From: Pelagerythrobacter marensis | Lineage (GTDB): Bacteria > Pseudomonadota > Alphaproteobacteria > Sphingomonadales > Sphingomonadaceae | Reading direction: 5' to 3' | Assembly (NCBI RefSeq): GCF_036700095.1 | Contig: NZ_CP144918.1 | Coordinates: forward strand, 249,001-313,000 | DNA length: 64,000 nucleotides | Shown: in pieces, positions 19,253 through 28,519 of the stretch | How positions within the stretch are numbered: the first letter of the stretch is position 1 | Layout of the letters: each line of letters begins with the position of its first letter | The notes under the pieces: model-generated | The model's database searches: none | What the model saw: only the letters and a program-made list of their open reading frames with translations | What the model was told of the DNA's origin: nothing | Translations under genes and position numbers: made by a program

Positions 19253-21292
19253 ATGACATCGCCCATTCGCACCGAACGGCACGACAACGTGCTCGTGATC
19301 GTTTCCGACAATCCGCCCGTGAACGCCCTGGGCCAGGCCGTGCGCGCCGGGCTGGCGGCTGGTATCGAGGAGGCCCTGGCCGACGATGCCGTGGAAGCCG
19401 TGGTGATTCGCTGCGACGGACGGACGTTCTTCGCCGGTGCCGATATCACCGAATTCGGCAAGCCGCCGCAGGGTCCGAGCCTGCCGGAAACGCTCGACAA
19501 GCTGGAAGCGAGCGACAAACCGGTGGTGGCCGCAATCCATGGCACCGCGCTCGGCGGCGGGTGCGAGGTCGCGCTTGCCTGCCACTACCGCGTGGCAGTG
19601 CCGAGCGCGAAGCTGGGCCTGCCCGAAGTGAAGCTCGGCCTGATCCCCGGTGCCGCGGGCACGCAGCGCCTGCCGCGCCTGATCGGCGCCGAAGCTGCCC
19701 TGCCCATGGTCGCGACCGGCGATCCGATCCCGGCAAAGAAAGCGCAGGCGATCGGGCTGGTCGACGAACTGGTGGGCGAAGACAGCCTCGAAGCCGACGC
19801 GATCGCCTTCGCCCGCTCGAAGATCGGCCAGCCGGTGCCGCGCACGTCCGAGGGCACGGCGAACCAGGACGGGGTGAAGAACCCCGCCATCTTCGACGAA
19901 TTCCGACAGAAGAACGCGCGCAAGATGCGCGGGTTCGACGCGCCCAACGCCGCGATCGAGGCGGTCCGCGCGGCCGGCGAACTGCCCTATGCCGAAGGGG
20001 TGAAGAAAGAGCGCGAGCTGTTCGCCAAGCTGATGGACGGCACGCAGTCCAAGGCCATGCGCCACTATTTCTTCGCCGAACGCGCGGCCAACAAGATCGA
20101 CGATGTGCCGGCCGACACGCCGCTGATCCCTGTAAAGAAAGTCGGCGTGATCGGCGCCGGCACGATGGGCGGCGGGATCGCGATGAACTTCCTGTCCGCC
20201 GGCATTCCGGTGACGATCCTGGAAATGAAGCAGGAAGCGCTCGACCGCGGCACCGGGGTCATGCGCAAGAACTACGAGAACACCGCGAAGCGCGGGCGGA
20301 TGACGGCCGAGCAGGTCGAAGCGGCGATGGGCCTGCTCACCCCCACGCTCGATTATGCCGATCTCGCCGATTGCGATCTCGTGATCGAGGCGGTGTACGA
20401 GAACATGGATGTGAAGAAGGAGGTGTTCGCCAAGCTGGACGAAGTGGTGAAGCAGGGCGCAATCCTGGCTTCCAACACCAGCTATCTCGACATCGACGAG
20501 ATCGCCACCGCGACAAAGCGCCCGGGCTATGTTCTCGGCCTGCACTTCTTCAGCCCGGCCAACATAATGAAGCTGCTGGAAATCGTGCGCGGGGCGAAAA
20601 CGCGCGACGACGTGCTGGCGACCGCGATGAACCTGTCGCGCAAGATCGGCAAAGTCGCGGCCGTTTCGGGCGTCTGCCCCGGCTTCATCGGCAACCGTAT
20701 GCTGTCCAGGCGGCAGGAGCAGGCGAACCAGCTGATCATGGAAGGCGCGAACTATTGGGAAGTGGACGACGTCCTGCTCGAGTTCGGTTTCCCGATGGGG
20801 CCGTTCCAGATGGGCGACCTCGCCGGGATCGATATCGGCTGGCACCGCGATCCGTCGAAAGTCACCACCGTGCGCGAGGCGCTCTGCGCCGTCGGGCGCT
20901 TCGGCCAGAAAGCGGGCAAGGGCTTTTACGACTACGACGAGGCGCGCAACCGCACCCCGTCGGACGAAGTCAAGGCGATCATCGCCGATTTCGCGACCAG
21001 GGAGGGGCATGAACAGCGCGAGATTTCGAAGGACGAGATCCGCGAACGCCTGCTCTATCCGATGGTCGACGAAGGCGCGAAGATCCTCGACGAGAAGATG
21101 GCCCAGCGCGCCAGCGACATCGATGTCGTCTGGATCAACGGCTATGGCTGGCCGCTCTATACCGGCGGGCCGATGTTCTGGGCCGACACCGTCGGGCTCG
21201 ACACCGTGGTCGCCGGGCTGGAGAAGCACGGCCTTCCCGTGAGCGACTATCTGCGCGGCAAGGCCGAGCGGGGCGAGCGCTTCACCGGCTAG
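19253..21292 (+). CDS. Fused enoyl-CoA hydratase / 3-hydroxyacyl-CoA dehydrogenase
   Basis: 679 residues. The N-terminal crotonase domain (about 1-190) has the oxyanion-hole segment [10 protein letters not shown] and both catalytic Glu residues ([27 protein letters not shown]). The NAD-binding Rossmann motif [15 protein letters not shown] is near residue 300, followed by the hydroxyacyl-CoA dehydrogenase His in [17 protein letters not shown]. The order is that of FadJ/peroxisomal bifunctional enzyme. It converts 2-enoyl-CoA to 3-ketoacyl-CoA in two steps, feeding the thiolase encoded nearby. AAGGAG lies 10 nt before the ATG. Confidence 0.93.
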   Translation: MTSPIRTERHDNVLVIVSDNPPVNALGQAVRAGLAAGIEEALADDAVEAVVIRCDGRTFFAGADITEFGKPPQGPSLPETLDKLEASDKPVVAAIHGTALGGGCEVALACHYRVAVPSAKLGLPEVKLGLIPGAAGTQRLPRLIGAEAALPMVATGDPIPAKKAQAIGLVDELVGEDSLEADAIAFARSKIGQPVPRTSEGTANQDGVKNPAIFDEFRQKNARKMRGFDAPNAAIEAVRAAGELPYAEGVKKERELFAKLMDGTQSKAMRHYFFAERAANKIDDVPADTPLIPVKKVGVIGAGTMGGGIAMNFLSAGIPVTILEMKQEALDRGTGVMRKNYENTAKRGRMTAEQVEAAMGLLTPTLDYADLADCDLVIEAVYENMDVKKEVFAKLDEVVKQGAILASNTSYLDIDEIATATKRPGYVLGLHFFSPANIMKLLEIVRGAKTRDDVLATAMNLSRKIGKVAAVSGVCPGFIGNRMLSRRQEQANQLIMEGANYWEVDDVLLEFGFPMGPFQMGDLAGIDIGWHRDPSKVTTVREALCAVGRFGQKAGKGFYDYDEARNRTPSDEVKAIIADFATREGHEQREISKDEIRERLLYPMVDEGAKILDEKMAQRASDIDVVWINGYGWPLYTGGPMFWADTVGLDTVVAGLEKHGLPVSDYLRGKAERGERFTG

Positions 21293-21721
21293 AGTCGCTT
21301 CAGCAAGGCCGAAGCGGCACCGGCCCACCGACAAGACATGGCGGCACCACCGGCGAGGGCCGGTCGGTGCCGCGCGTGCATCCGCGCGAGGCGCGGCAGC
21401 TCTTCGAATATTCGGTATGAGTATCAACCTGCAACCGAACCCGTCCCGGCGGGGACCCGCGCACAAGACTCGCGAAAACTATCGCAGTGAGTTCGCGGTA
21501 TGCCCGATATCGGCAGCATTCATCACCGAAATTCGTGCTCTGCGGACGAAAGGATTCCGTATTCAGGATAAAGGTTTGGCGAAATATCCGAACACGCAGC
21601 GGCGCCGCAACGATCGCACCGTTTCACGAATCGCTTGACATATCATGCCCAAACTACTCCACTTTCGATGACCGGGTATGTGTCGACAAAGAACGCAACC
21701 CGGCAAGGAGAGGAGAGGATC
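21293..21721. other. Intergenic region upstream of TonB receptor gene
   Basis: The 429 bp appear non-coding. A strong GC-rich hairpin at 21341-21372 follows the bifunctional enzyme gene but has no T-run. A GGTATG block sits at 21414. TTGACA at 21635 looks like a -35 box, but no convincing -10 follows at the right spacing. The stretch 21480-21660 is noticeably poorer in G+C than its surroundings. A purine-rich Shine-Dalgarno (AAGGAGAGGAGAGG) ends the region. Confidence 0.6.
21401..21425. promoter_or_regulatory. GAATATTC plus GGTATG block
   Basis: The 8-bp palindrome GAATATTC overlaps CGGTATGAGTATC (GGTATG at 21414-21419), with GTAT repeated 6 bp apart. It is similar to the blocks at 6944 and 17913. 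Candidate operator of the catabolic region; unproven. Confidence 0.25.
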
Positions 21722-24712
21722 ATGAGGAAACGGGCCTTACGGCACACGTGCGCCCTGCCGGTGCTGGCAGCGGCGCTCACCGCCACATCGGCACTGGCGC
21801 AGCAGGCGGAGCCGGCGCCGGCAAGCAGCGAGACGGCCGCATCGGGCAACCCCGTCATCGTCGTCACCGGATCGCTTATCCGCGGCACGCCGGAAGATGC
21901 CGCGCTGCCGGTCGACGTGATTTCGCAGGAAGAGCTGATCGACCAGGGTTCGCCGACCGCGCTCGACCTGATCAAGAACCTGCCGGGATCGAGCGGGGTC
22001 CTGGGCGATTCGAACCAGTTCGATTCGCGCTCGCAGGGCGGCGAAGGGATCGCGACCGTGAACTTGCGCGGGCTCGGCCCCTCGCGCACGCTGATCCTGC
22101 TCAACGGCAGCCGCCTGGCCAATTCGCCGATCGGGGTTCCGGCGGTCGATGCCAATCTCCTGCCGTCCGCGGCGATCGGGCGGATCGAGGTGCTCAAGGA
22201 CGGCGCGGCCGCGACCTACGGGTCGGACGCGATCGGCGGCGTGGTCAACTTCATCACCAACAAGCAGCTCGACGGGCTGGTCGTCAGCGGCGACTATCGT
22301 TTCATCGACGATTCGGACGGCGACTGGACCGCGTCGGCGGCGTTCGGGCACCAGGGCGACGGGCTGCGCGTGCTGGGCAGCTTCGGGTATCAGCACCGCT
22401 CCCCCCTCGCGGCGAAAGACCGCGACTTCGCGCTCCGCCCCTATGCGGAAAACCCCGCGGGCGGCTTCACCCAGGGCGGCAATCCCAGCGCCTTCCTGCC
22501 TTTCGCGTTCTACCCGGGGACGTTCATCGGCCTGACCGGCGGCTTCCAGGTCGATCGGGGCTGCGACGATCTGGGCGGGGTGCCGGTGCACAATTCGGCG
22601 CCGACCGATATCGACAGCGCCACGCGCTGCGCCACGCAATACACGCCCTTCGACCTGCTGGTCGAACGTGAGGACCGCTGGCAGGCCTATCTCGAAGTCG
22701 AAGTGGCGCTGACCGACGCGATCAGCGCCGAAGTGACCGGGCTGCTCGGCAATACGTCGGTCTCCGCCAATACGTCGCCCAGCTATATCCTGCTCAACAC
22801 GCCGACCCCCGGGCTGGCCAACCCCATCGGGTCGCAGTTCTGGGTGGCGCCCAACAACCCGGGCCTGATCGCCTATCGCGCGGCCAACCCGGACCAGTTC
22901 CCCTCCGGCGCCAACAGCGCGCTGCTGGCGGCCGGGGTGTTCCGCACCGCCCTGCTCGGCGGGCATCCCAGCTTCACCGACCAGAACGGGATCGACGGCG
23001 CGGCGCCGGTCACCCGCGACAGCGAATCGACCCGCTTCACCGGCGCGCTGCGCGGCGAACACAGCGATGCGTTCAACTGGGAACTGCGCGGCACATACCA
23101 TCGCTACACGCGCGAATCGACCGGTTACGACACGATCATCGACCGGGTCCAGCTCGCCTTGCGCGGCCTCGGCGGGGAGGACTGCGATCCGCTGACCGGC
23201 ACGCCCGGAGTGGGCCCGTGCATGTTCTACAACCCGTTTTCCAACGCGATCGAACGCCATCCGGTCACCGGCGCGACCAACCCGGGCTACGACGCCTCGG
23301 TCGCCAACGATCCGGCGATCTTCGATTATTTCACCAAGAAATCGAGCAGCCGGATCGAGAACACGCTGAAAGTCGTGGACTTCGTGGTCAGCGGCAACAC
23401 CGGGATCGCGCTGGGCGGCGGCAACGGGATCGGGTACGCGGTCGGCGCCCAGTACCGCCAGAACGATTACAGCGCGAAATACGGGCCCTACAACAATCTC
23501 GACATCTATCCCTGCCCGGCTTCGCTCGATTTCGGGGTCGATACCTGTCCGCGCCCGATCGGCCTGTTCGGCTTCCTCGGTTCCGACCAGCCGAATGCCA
23601 GCTCGCAGGACGTGCGCGCCCTGTTCGCCGAGCTGCAGATCCCCGTCGGCGATCGCATCGATCTCCAGCTCGCCGCGCGGTACGAGGACTATGGCGGCGC
23701 TGTCGGTTCCACTTTCGACCCCAAGGCCAGCGCCCGGGTCCAGCTCACCGACTGGCTGGCGCTGCGCGGATCGTACCAGACGACCTTCCGCGCCCCGCCC
23801 TCGAACTTGCTGACCGAAGGCGATTACGTCACTTCGCTGCAGTTCGTCGGCGGATCGTTCCGCGCGGTGCAGGTCAACGACAACCCGATGCTCGTTCCCG
23901 AAAGCGCCGAAAGCTATGGCGGGGGCGTGCTGGTGGACCTGGGCAGGTTCCGCGCCAGCGTCGATTACTGGCGATACGATTTTGCCGACGACATCGCGGC
24001 AGAGCCGGTTTCGGGTCTCCTCAATTCGGTCTTCGACAGCACGCTGGGGTCGAACACGCCGGGCACCGCCCCGGCCGATTGCTCCAACCCGCTGGCGGCG
24101 CGGTTCACCTTCTCGGGCGGACCGGCCGGCGGGGGCTGCGGCGCGCTGACGCCCACTCTGGCCGATGTGACCACGATCGACACGTTCTATACCAACGGCG
24201 CCGGGCTGAAGACCTCGGGCATAGACTTCCAGGCCAGCTATCAGGGCGACTTCGCGGCGCAGGGCACCTGGGGCCTGGGGCTGAGCGGAAGTTACGTGAT
24301 CGATTACGAAACCAACGACTTCTTCATCGGCGACGCTCTGATCCAGCCGGGCTTCTCCGCGGTCGGCAAGCTCAATTACCAGACCACCGCCTATCCCTTG
24401 CCCGAATGGAAAGTGAACGGCCATGCCGAGATCGGCTGGGCGCGGCACAACGCGCGCCTGACGGTGACCCATATCAAGGGTTATATCGACCAGCGGCAGC
24501 AGCCGGGCGATCCGGGATACAAGATCCCCGATTTCACGACGCTCGACTTCACCGTGCGGCTGGGGCTGCCGTTCCAGACCGACCTGACGCTGTCGGTGCT
24601 CAACCTGCTCGACAAGGAGCCCGGCTTCGCCGCGCTCGACTACAACTACGATCCGTTCACGGCCAATCCGCTGGGGCGCAATTTCAAGGTCGGCATTCGC
24701 AAGCACTTCTGA
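21722..24712 (+). CDS. TonB-dependent receptor (no STN domain)
   Basis: 996 residues. The signal peptide (about 1-27) ends in TSALAQ. A TonB box-like VIVVTGSLIRG and a plug domain (LPVDVISQEELIDQGSPTAL, LRGLGPSRTLILLNG, RIEVLKDGAAATYGSDAIGG) precede a long barrel, which ends in FKVGIRKHF with terminal Phe. This is the large class common in sphingomonads for uptake of organic substrates. Its position between beta-oxidation genes and a thioesterase suggests outer-membrane import of the substrate degraded by this region. The ATG at 21722 follows an extended AGGAGAGGAGAGG; upstream in-frame codons lack a signal peptide. Confidence 0.93.
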   Translation: MRKRALRHTCALPVLAAALTATSALAQQAEPAPASSETAASGNPVIVVTGSLIRGTPEDAALPVDVISQEELIDQGSPTALDLIKNLPGSSGVLGDSNQFDSRSQGGEGIATVNLRGLGPSRTLILLNGSRLANSPIGVPAVDANLLPSAAIGRIEVLKDGAAATYGSDAIGGVVNFITNKQLDGLVVSGDYRFIDDSDGDWTASAAFGHQGDGLRVLGSFGYQHRSPLAAKDRDFALRPYAENPAGGFTQGGNPSAFLPFAFYPGTFIGLTGGFQVDRGCDDLGGVPVHNSAPTDIDSATRCATQYTPFDLLVEREDRWQAYLEVEVALTDAISAEVTGLLGNTSVSANTSPSYILLNTPTPGLANPIGSQFWVAPNNPGLIAYRAANPDQFPSGANSALLAAGVFRTALLGGHPSFTDQNGIDGAAPVTRDSESTRFTGALRGEHSDAFNWELRGTYHRYTRESTGYDTIIDRVQLALRGLGGEDCDPLTGTPGVGPCMFYNPFSNAIERHPVTGATNPGYDASVANDPAIFDYFTKKSSSRIENTLKVVDFVVSGNTGIALGGGNGIGYAVGAQYRQNDYSAKYGPYNNLDIYPCPASLDFGVDTCPRPIGLFGFLGSDQPNASSQDVRALFAELQIPVGDRIDLQLAARYEDYGGAVGSTFDPKASARVQLTDWLALRGSYQTTFRAPPSNLLTEGDYVTSLQFVGGSFRAVQVNDNPMLVPESAESYGGGVLVDLGRFRASVDYWRYDFADDIAAEPVSGLLNSVFDSTLGSNTPGTAPADCSNPLAARFTFSGGPAGGGCGALTPTLADVTTIDTFYTNGAGLKTSGIDFQASYQGDFAAQGTWGLGLSGSYVIDYETNDFFIGDALIQPGFSAVGKLNYQTTAYPLPEWKVNGHAEIGWARHNARLTVTHIKGYIDQRQQPGDPGYKIPDFTTLDFTVRLGLPFQTDLTLSVLNLLDKEPGFAALDYNYDPFTANPLGRNFKVGIRKHF

Positions 24713-24734
24713 CCGCTTCGGCGATGGCGACAGG

Positions 24735-24760
24735 GGCCCGGCATCCCGCGATGCCGGGCC
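24735..24760 (+). terminator. Hairpin terminator after TonB receptor
   Basis: GGCCCGGCAT and ATGCCGGGCC form a perfect 10-bp stem with a 6-nt loop, 22 bp after the receptor stop, followed by TTCGCGTTTC. The weak T-run is usual in high-G+C genomes. Confidence 0.7.
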
Positions 24761-24942
24761 TTCGCGTTTCGGGCGCGGGCGCGATTCGATTCCCGCTATG
24801 GGTATGCCGGAATGTTGCCGGAGGGGCGAGGCCCCTTCCGCCCTTCGCAAAGGCTGGATGTTTGTCGAGGCAAATAAATCTGCCGGTTGCAATATGCGCG
24901 CGAAATGCGCATCGATTGCAGGGAGAAAGCAGGGGAGCGGAT

Positions 24943-25866
24943 TTGGAACATCGGGTACGTGCCAGCGAGGAAACGGAAGAAGAGCGGCTGGAGGTCATCC
25001 TGCGCCCTGTGGCCAATGCGGCGGACACCTGGATCGGCGCCCCCGGCCCCGCGATGGGGCCGCGCCTGTTCGGCGGGCAGGCGGTCGCCCAGGCCTTGAT
25101 GGCGGCGTCGCTGGAGGAGGATGCCGGGCGGCTGGCGCATTCGCTGCATTGCTACTTCCTCAAACCCGGCATGGCCGACGAGCCGGTCGAATACCGGGTC
25201 GCCCACCTGACCGCCGGCCGCAGCTTCGCCGCCCGGCGGGTGGAGGCCTGGCAGGGCCAGCTGTGCATCTTTTCGATGATCGCCTCTTTCCACCGGCCCG
25301 AGCCCGGCTTCCGCCACGCGGTCGAATGCCCCTACCCCCTCGATATCGAGGGCGCGCTGGCGACGCTGGACGGATGGCGCGAAAGCGACGATGACAGCGG
25401 CCAGCATCCGCTCGTCCGGCGGTTGCAGCAACGGCCGATAGAGATCGTGCCGCTCGACCCGTCGGCCGTTTTCGGCGGGTCCGCGCACGAGCCCCGGGCC
25501 GCATGGTGGATGCGCCTGCGCCGCCCGGCCCAGGCGGACCCGGCCATGCAGCGCGCACTGCTCGCCTATGCCTCCGACATGCTGTTCATGCGCAATGCCA
25601 TGCTGCCCCACGGCATCCGGCCGGGCAGCCGCAAGGTCCAGGCGACCAGCCTCGACCATGCGCTGTGGTTCCACGAGACGCCCGATTTCGACCGCTGGCA
25701 CCTGTTCGTCAGCGAAAGCCCCTGGGCGGGCGGCGCGCGCGGGCTCAGCCGCGGGCACTTCTTCGCCGAAGACGGCCGCATGGTCGCGACCGCGCAGCAG
25801 GAGAACCTGATGCGCCCGCTCGGCGAAGCGCTGGAACGCCTGGCGGAGCAGGAGCAGGGCGCGTGA
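24943..25866 (+). CDS. tesB: Acyl-CoA thioesterase II (TesB family)
   Basis: 307 residues with the double hot-dog fold pattern of TesB: MGPRLFGGQAVAQALMAA, HSLHCYFLKPGM, FHRPEPGF, and a second half with SDMLFMRNAMLPHG, ATSLDHALWFHE and the C-terminal RGHFFAEDGRMVATAQQE. It hydrolyses acyl-CoA to free acid and CoA, perhaps relieving CoA trapping by dead-end intermediates. No ATG fits; the TTG at 24943 has AGGGGAG 5-6 nt upstream and gives the family length. The stop overlaps the GTG of the kinase-fold gene (GTGA), so the two are co-translated. Confidence 0.92.
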   Translation: MEHRVRASEETEEERLEVILRPVANAADTWIGAPGPAMGPRLFGGQAVAQALMAASLEEDAGRLAHSLHCYFLKPGMADEPVEYRVAHLTAGRSFAARRVEAWQGQLCIFSMIASFHRPEPGFRHAVECPYPLDIEGALATLDGWRESDDDSGQHPLVRRLQQRPIEIVPLDPSAVFGGSAHEPRAAWWMRLRRPAQADPAMQRALLAYASDMLFMRNAMLPHGIRPGSRKVQATSLDHALWFHETPDFDRWHLFVSESPWAGGARGLSRGHFFAEDGRMVATAQQENLMRPLGEALERLAEQEQGA

Positions 25867-26879
25867 CCGCCGACCGCTTCGCCGATCTCGACGGGGAGGC
25901 GCTGGCCCGCTGGCTGGGGCAGCCGGTGTCGGCCATCGCCAAGTTTCCGGGCGGCCAGTCGAACCCCACTTACCGCGTGGAGACGGCGACAGAGGCGATG
26001 GTCCTGCGACGCAAGCCGTTCGGCAAGCTGCTGCCTTCGGCCCATGCGATAGAGCGCGAGCACCGGTTGATCGCGGCGCTCCATCCGATGGGGATGCCGG
26101 TCGCCCGCCCGATCGCCTTGTGCGAGGATGCAGGCGTGATCGGCGCGCCGTTCTACCTGATGGAACTGGTCGAAGGGCGCACGTTCTGGGCGGGGGGCCT
26201 GCCCGATTGCGCGCCGGAAGAACGCGGCGCGATCTATCGCGCGATGATCGAAACGCTCGCCCGGCTGCACGCGATCGATCCGCAGGCGGCGGGGCTGGAA
26301 GACTATGGTGCGCCGGGCAATTATTTCGCACGCCAGGTGGGCCGCTGGACCCGGCAGTACCGCGCCGCGCAGACCGACGAGATCGCCGATGTCGAATGGC
26401 TGATCGAATGGCTTCCCGCCACCCTGCCGCCGCAGGAACGGACCGCGATCATCCACGGCGACTATCGCATCGACAATCTGATTTTCGCCCCTGACGGCCC
26501 GCAGGTTCTGGCGGTGATCGACTGGGAGCTGTCGACCCTGGGCGACCCGCTGGCCGATTTCGCCTATCTCGCGATGAACTGGGCCATGCCGCACGGCGAG
26601 CGCGGCGCGCAGCTGGGCGGGCTGGACCTCCCGGCGCTCGGCATCCCCACGCTGGAGGAAGCGAGCGCGCTCTATTGCGAACTGACCGGCCGCAGCGCGC
26701 TGCCCGACCTCAACTGGTTCTTCGCCTATAACCTCTTCCGGCTGGTCGGTATCATCCAGGGAATCAAGAAACGCGCGCTCGACGGCAATGCCTCCAGCGC
26801 CAATGCCCAGGCCACGGGCGAGCGGATCGTGCCGCTTGCCCGGCAGGCGCGGGCCTTTGCCGAACGTGTCGGGGCATGA
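25863..26879 (+). CDS. Phosphotransferase (aminoglycoside-phosphotransferase fold), ACAD10/11 kinase-domain-like
   Basis: 338 residues. N-lobe: FPGGQSNPTYRV and MVLRRKPFGKLLPSAHAIER with the ATP-binding Lys. Catalytic loop: IIHGDYRIDNLIF. Metal motif: VIDWELSTLGDPLADFAYL. The Gly-x-Ser-Asn-x-Thr-Tyr start and the RRKPFGKLLPSAH segment are typical of the kinase domain found fused to ACAD10/11. In bacteria a related kinase (LvaA of levulinate catabolism) phosphorylates 4-hydroxyacyl-CoA. Here it is a stand-alone gene in a thioesterase-SDR-SDR operon, with its likely dehydrogenase partner at 7000. Antibiotic resistance is unlikely from context. GTG start overlaps the tesB stop. Confidence 0.87.
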   Translation: MTADRFADLDGEALARWLGQPVSAIAKFPGGQSNPTYRVETATEAMVLRRKPFGKLLPSAHAIEREHRLIAALHPMGMPVARPIALCEDAGVIGAPFYLMELVEGRTFWAGGLPDCAPEERGAIYRAMIETLARLHAIDPQAAGLEDYGAPGNYFARQVGRWTRQYRAAQTDEIADVEWLIEWLPATLPPQERTAIIHGDYRIDNLIFAPDGPQVLAVIDWELSTLGDPLADFAYLAMNWAMPHGERGAQLGGLDLPALGIPTLEEASALYCELTGRSALPDLNWFFAYNLFRLVGIIQGIKKRALDGNASSANAQATGERIVPLARQARAFAERVGA

Positions 26880-26916
26880 ACCCGGCGTCCGCCGCATCAC
26901 CAGGAGAGGAACCACC

Positions 26917-27681
26917 ATGTCGCTATTCGACCTGACCGGAAAAGTCGCCATCGTTACCGGATCGAGCCGCGGGATTGGCCGCGCCATTGCCGAGGAGCTG
27001 GCCGCCCACGGCGCGAAAGTCGTGATATCCAGCCGCAACCAGGAAAGCTGCGACGAAGTCGCCGCGGCGATCGAGGCAGAGCACGGGGCCGGCAGCGCGC
27101 TCGCGCTGGCCGCGAGCATTTCGGACAAGGCGCAGCTGGAGGACATGTTCGCCCGCACGCGCGAACAGCTCGGCCCGGTCGACATCCTCGTGTGCAACGC
27201 GGCGAGCAACCCGCACTACGGCTCGCTCGACGCGATCACCGACGAGCAGTTTCGCAAGGTGCTGGACAACAACATCCTGTCGAACCACTGGCTGATCCAG
27301 CTCGCGCTGCCCGACATGCGGGCGAAAGGCGACGGCGCGGTGATCGTCATCAGTTCGATCGGCGGCCTGCGCGGATCGCCGACCATAGGGGCCTACAACG
27401 TCTCCAAGGCCGCCGATTTCCAGCTCGTGCGCAACTATGCGGTCGAAAACGGCGAGCACGGCGTGCGCGTCAACGCGATCGCGCCGGGGCTGGTGAAGAC
27501 CGACTTCGCCCGCGCCCTGTGGGAAAACCCCAAGGCCCTGGCCGCGACCGAGGCGCGCCTGCCGATGCGCCGGATCGGCGAGCCGCGCGACATTGCCGGG
27601 GCGGCGGTCTACCTCGCGTCCCCCGCCGCGCGCTGGACCACCGGCCAGATGGTCGTGGTCGACGGCGGGGCAACGATATGA
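26917..27681 (+). CDS. SDR-family oxidoreductase
   Basis: 254 residues, classical short-chain dehydrogenase. The cofactor motif TGSSRGIG is near residue 15, followed by CNAAS, the catalytic Ser in VISSIGG, and YNVSKAAD with catalytic Tyr and Lys. The C-terminal [20 protein letters not shown] is typical. Arg in the glycine motif and SRN after beta-2 hint at NADP(H), but this is weak. It should oxidise or reduce a hydroxyl/keto intermediate. ATG follows AGGAGAGGA by 6 nt. The last 4 bp overlap the second SDR gene. Confidence 0.9.
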   Translation: MSLFDLTGKVAIVTGSSRGIGRAIAEELAAHGAKVVISSRNQESCDEVAAAIEAEHGAGSALALAASISDKAQLEDMFARTREQLGPVDILVCNAASNPHYGSLDAITDEQFRKVLDNNILSNHWLIQLALPDMRAKGDGAVIVISSIGGLRGSPTIGAYNVSKAADFQLVRNYAVENGEHGVRVNAIAPGLVKTDFARALWENPKALAATEARLPMRRIGEPRDIAGAAVYLASPAARWTTGQMVVVDGGATI

Positions 27682-28490
27682 GCCGGCGGCTGGACGGCAA
27701 AGTCGCGGTCGTCACCGGTGCAGCCTCGGGCATCGGCCGCGCCAGCGCGCTGCTGTTCGCGCGCGAGGGCGCCCGCGTGGTCGCCTTCGACCGCGCGGAA
27801 GCCGTGCACGAAACCGCCGATGCCGTGCGCGCAGCCGGCGGGCAGGCGCTCGCCCGCACCGGCGACGCCGGCAGCGAGGACGACGTGGCCGCGCTGGTCG
27901 CCATGGCAGGAACCGAGTTCGGCGCGCTGCACCTGTTCTTCGCCAACGCCGGGATCACCGGGGGAGTGCGCGGGGGGTTCTTCGACGCATCGCCCGACGA
28001 TTGGGCGGAAGTCCTGCGGGTCAACCTGATCGGCCCGTTCCTGGCGGTGAAGCACGCCGCCCCCGCGATCCGCGACAGCGGCGGCGGCGCGATCGCCTGC
28101 ACCGCATCGGTTGCCGGCCTGCGCTCGGGCGCCGGCCCAGCGCAATATTCGGCGAGCAAGGCCGGCGTGATCAACCTGGTGCAAACGGCGGCGCAGCAGC
28201 TCGCCGGCACCGGGGTGCGGATCAATGCCGTGCTGCCCGGCCTGACCGAAACCGGGATGACCCGCCCGCTCTACGAAGGCGCGCGGGCGGCGGGGAAAGA
28301 GGACCGGATCGGCCAGCTCAACCCCCTGCTGCGCGGGGGCGAGCCGGAGGAGATCGCGGCGGCGGCGCTGTTCCTGCTGTCGGACGAGGCAAGCTACGTC
28401 AACGGGCAGGCGCTGGCGGTCGACGGCGGGCTGTCGAGTTCGCACCCGACCTCGCGCCCGCCGGGCGACCCGAACCGGCCCAGTTCCTGA
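27678..28490 (+). CDS. SDR-family oxidoreductase
   Basis: 270 residues. Classical [11 protein letters not shown] cofactor motif, ANAGI, catalytic Ser in [16 protein letters not shown] with Tyr and Lys, and a C-terminal [19 protein letters not shown]. Asp at the end of beta-2 (VVAFDRAE) predicts NAD(H) preference, so oxidation of a hydroxyl group is likely. It is translationally coupled (ATGA) to the SDR before it. The Pro/Ser-rich last 18 residues are an extra tail. Confidence 0.9.
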   Translation: MSRRLDGKVAVVTGAASGIGRASALLFAREGARVVAFDRAEAVHETADAVRAAGGQALARTGDAGSEDDVAALVAMAGTEFGALHLFFANAGITGGVRGGFFDASPDDWAEVLRVNLIGPFLAVKHAAPAIRDSGGGAIACTASVAGLRSGAGPAQYSASKAGVINLVQTAAQQLAGTGVRINAVLPGLTETGMTRPLYEGARAAGKEDRIGQLNPLLRGGEPEEIAAAALFLLSDEASYVNGQALAVDGGLSSSHPTSRPPGDPNRPSS

Positions 28491-28519
28491 CGGGCCGGTG
28501 CCGTCTCGAGGAAAACAAT

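Noticed and set aside
17957-21466. 1169-codon minus-strand open frame opposite the hydrolase and hydratase/dehydrogenase genes
   Set aside because: The plus strand carries complete catalytic motifs of two known families; the minus product has none.
21417-21638. 73-codon plus-strand frame in the TonB receptor leader region
   Set aside because: No ribosome site, no motif, and its start ATG is part of the GGTATG block. Treated as intergenic.
21635-21663. Sigma-70-like promoter from TTGACA
   Set aside because: No acceptable -10 hexamer at 16-18 bp; listed only as a hint within the intergenic region.
21737-24892. 1051-codon minus-strand open frame opposite the TonB receptor
   Set aside because: Shadow of the receptor; low-complexity Arg/Ala/Gly translation with no recognisable fold.
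25863-26879. Aminoglycoside resistance gene
   Set aside because: The kinase fold is right, but the N-lobe segments and the operon (thioesterase, SDRs) point to the acyl-CoA-linked kinase family.
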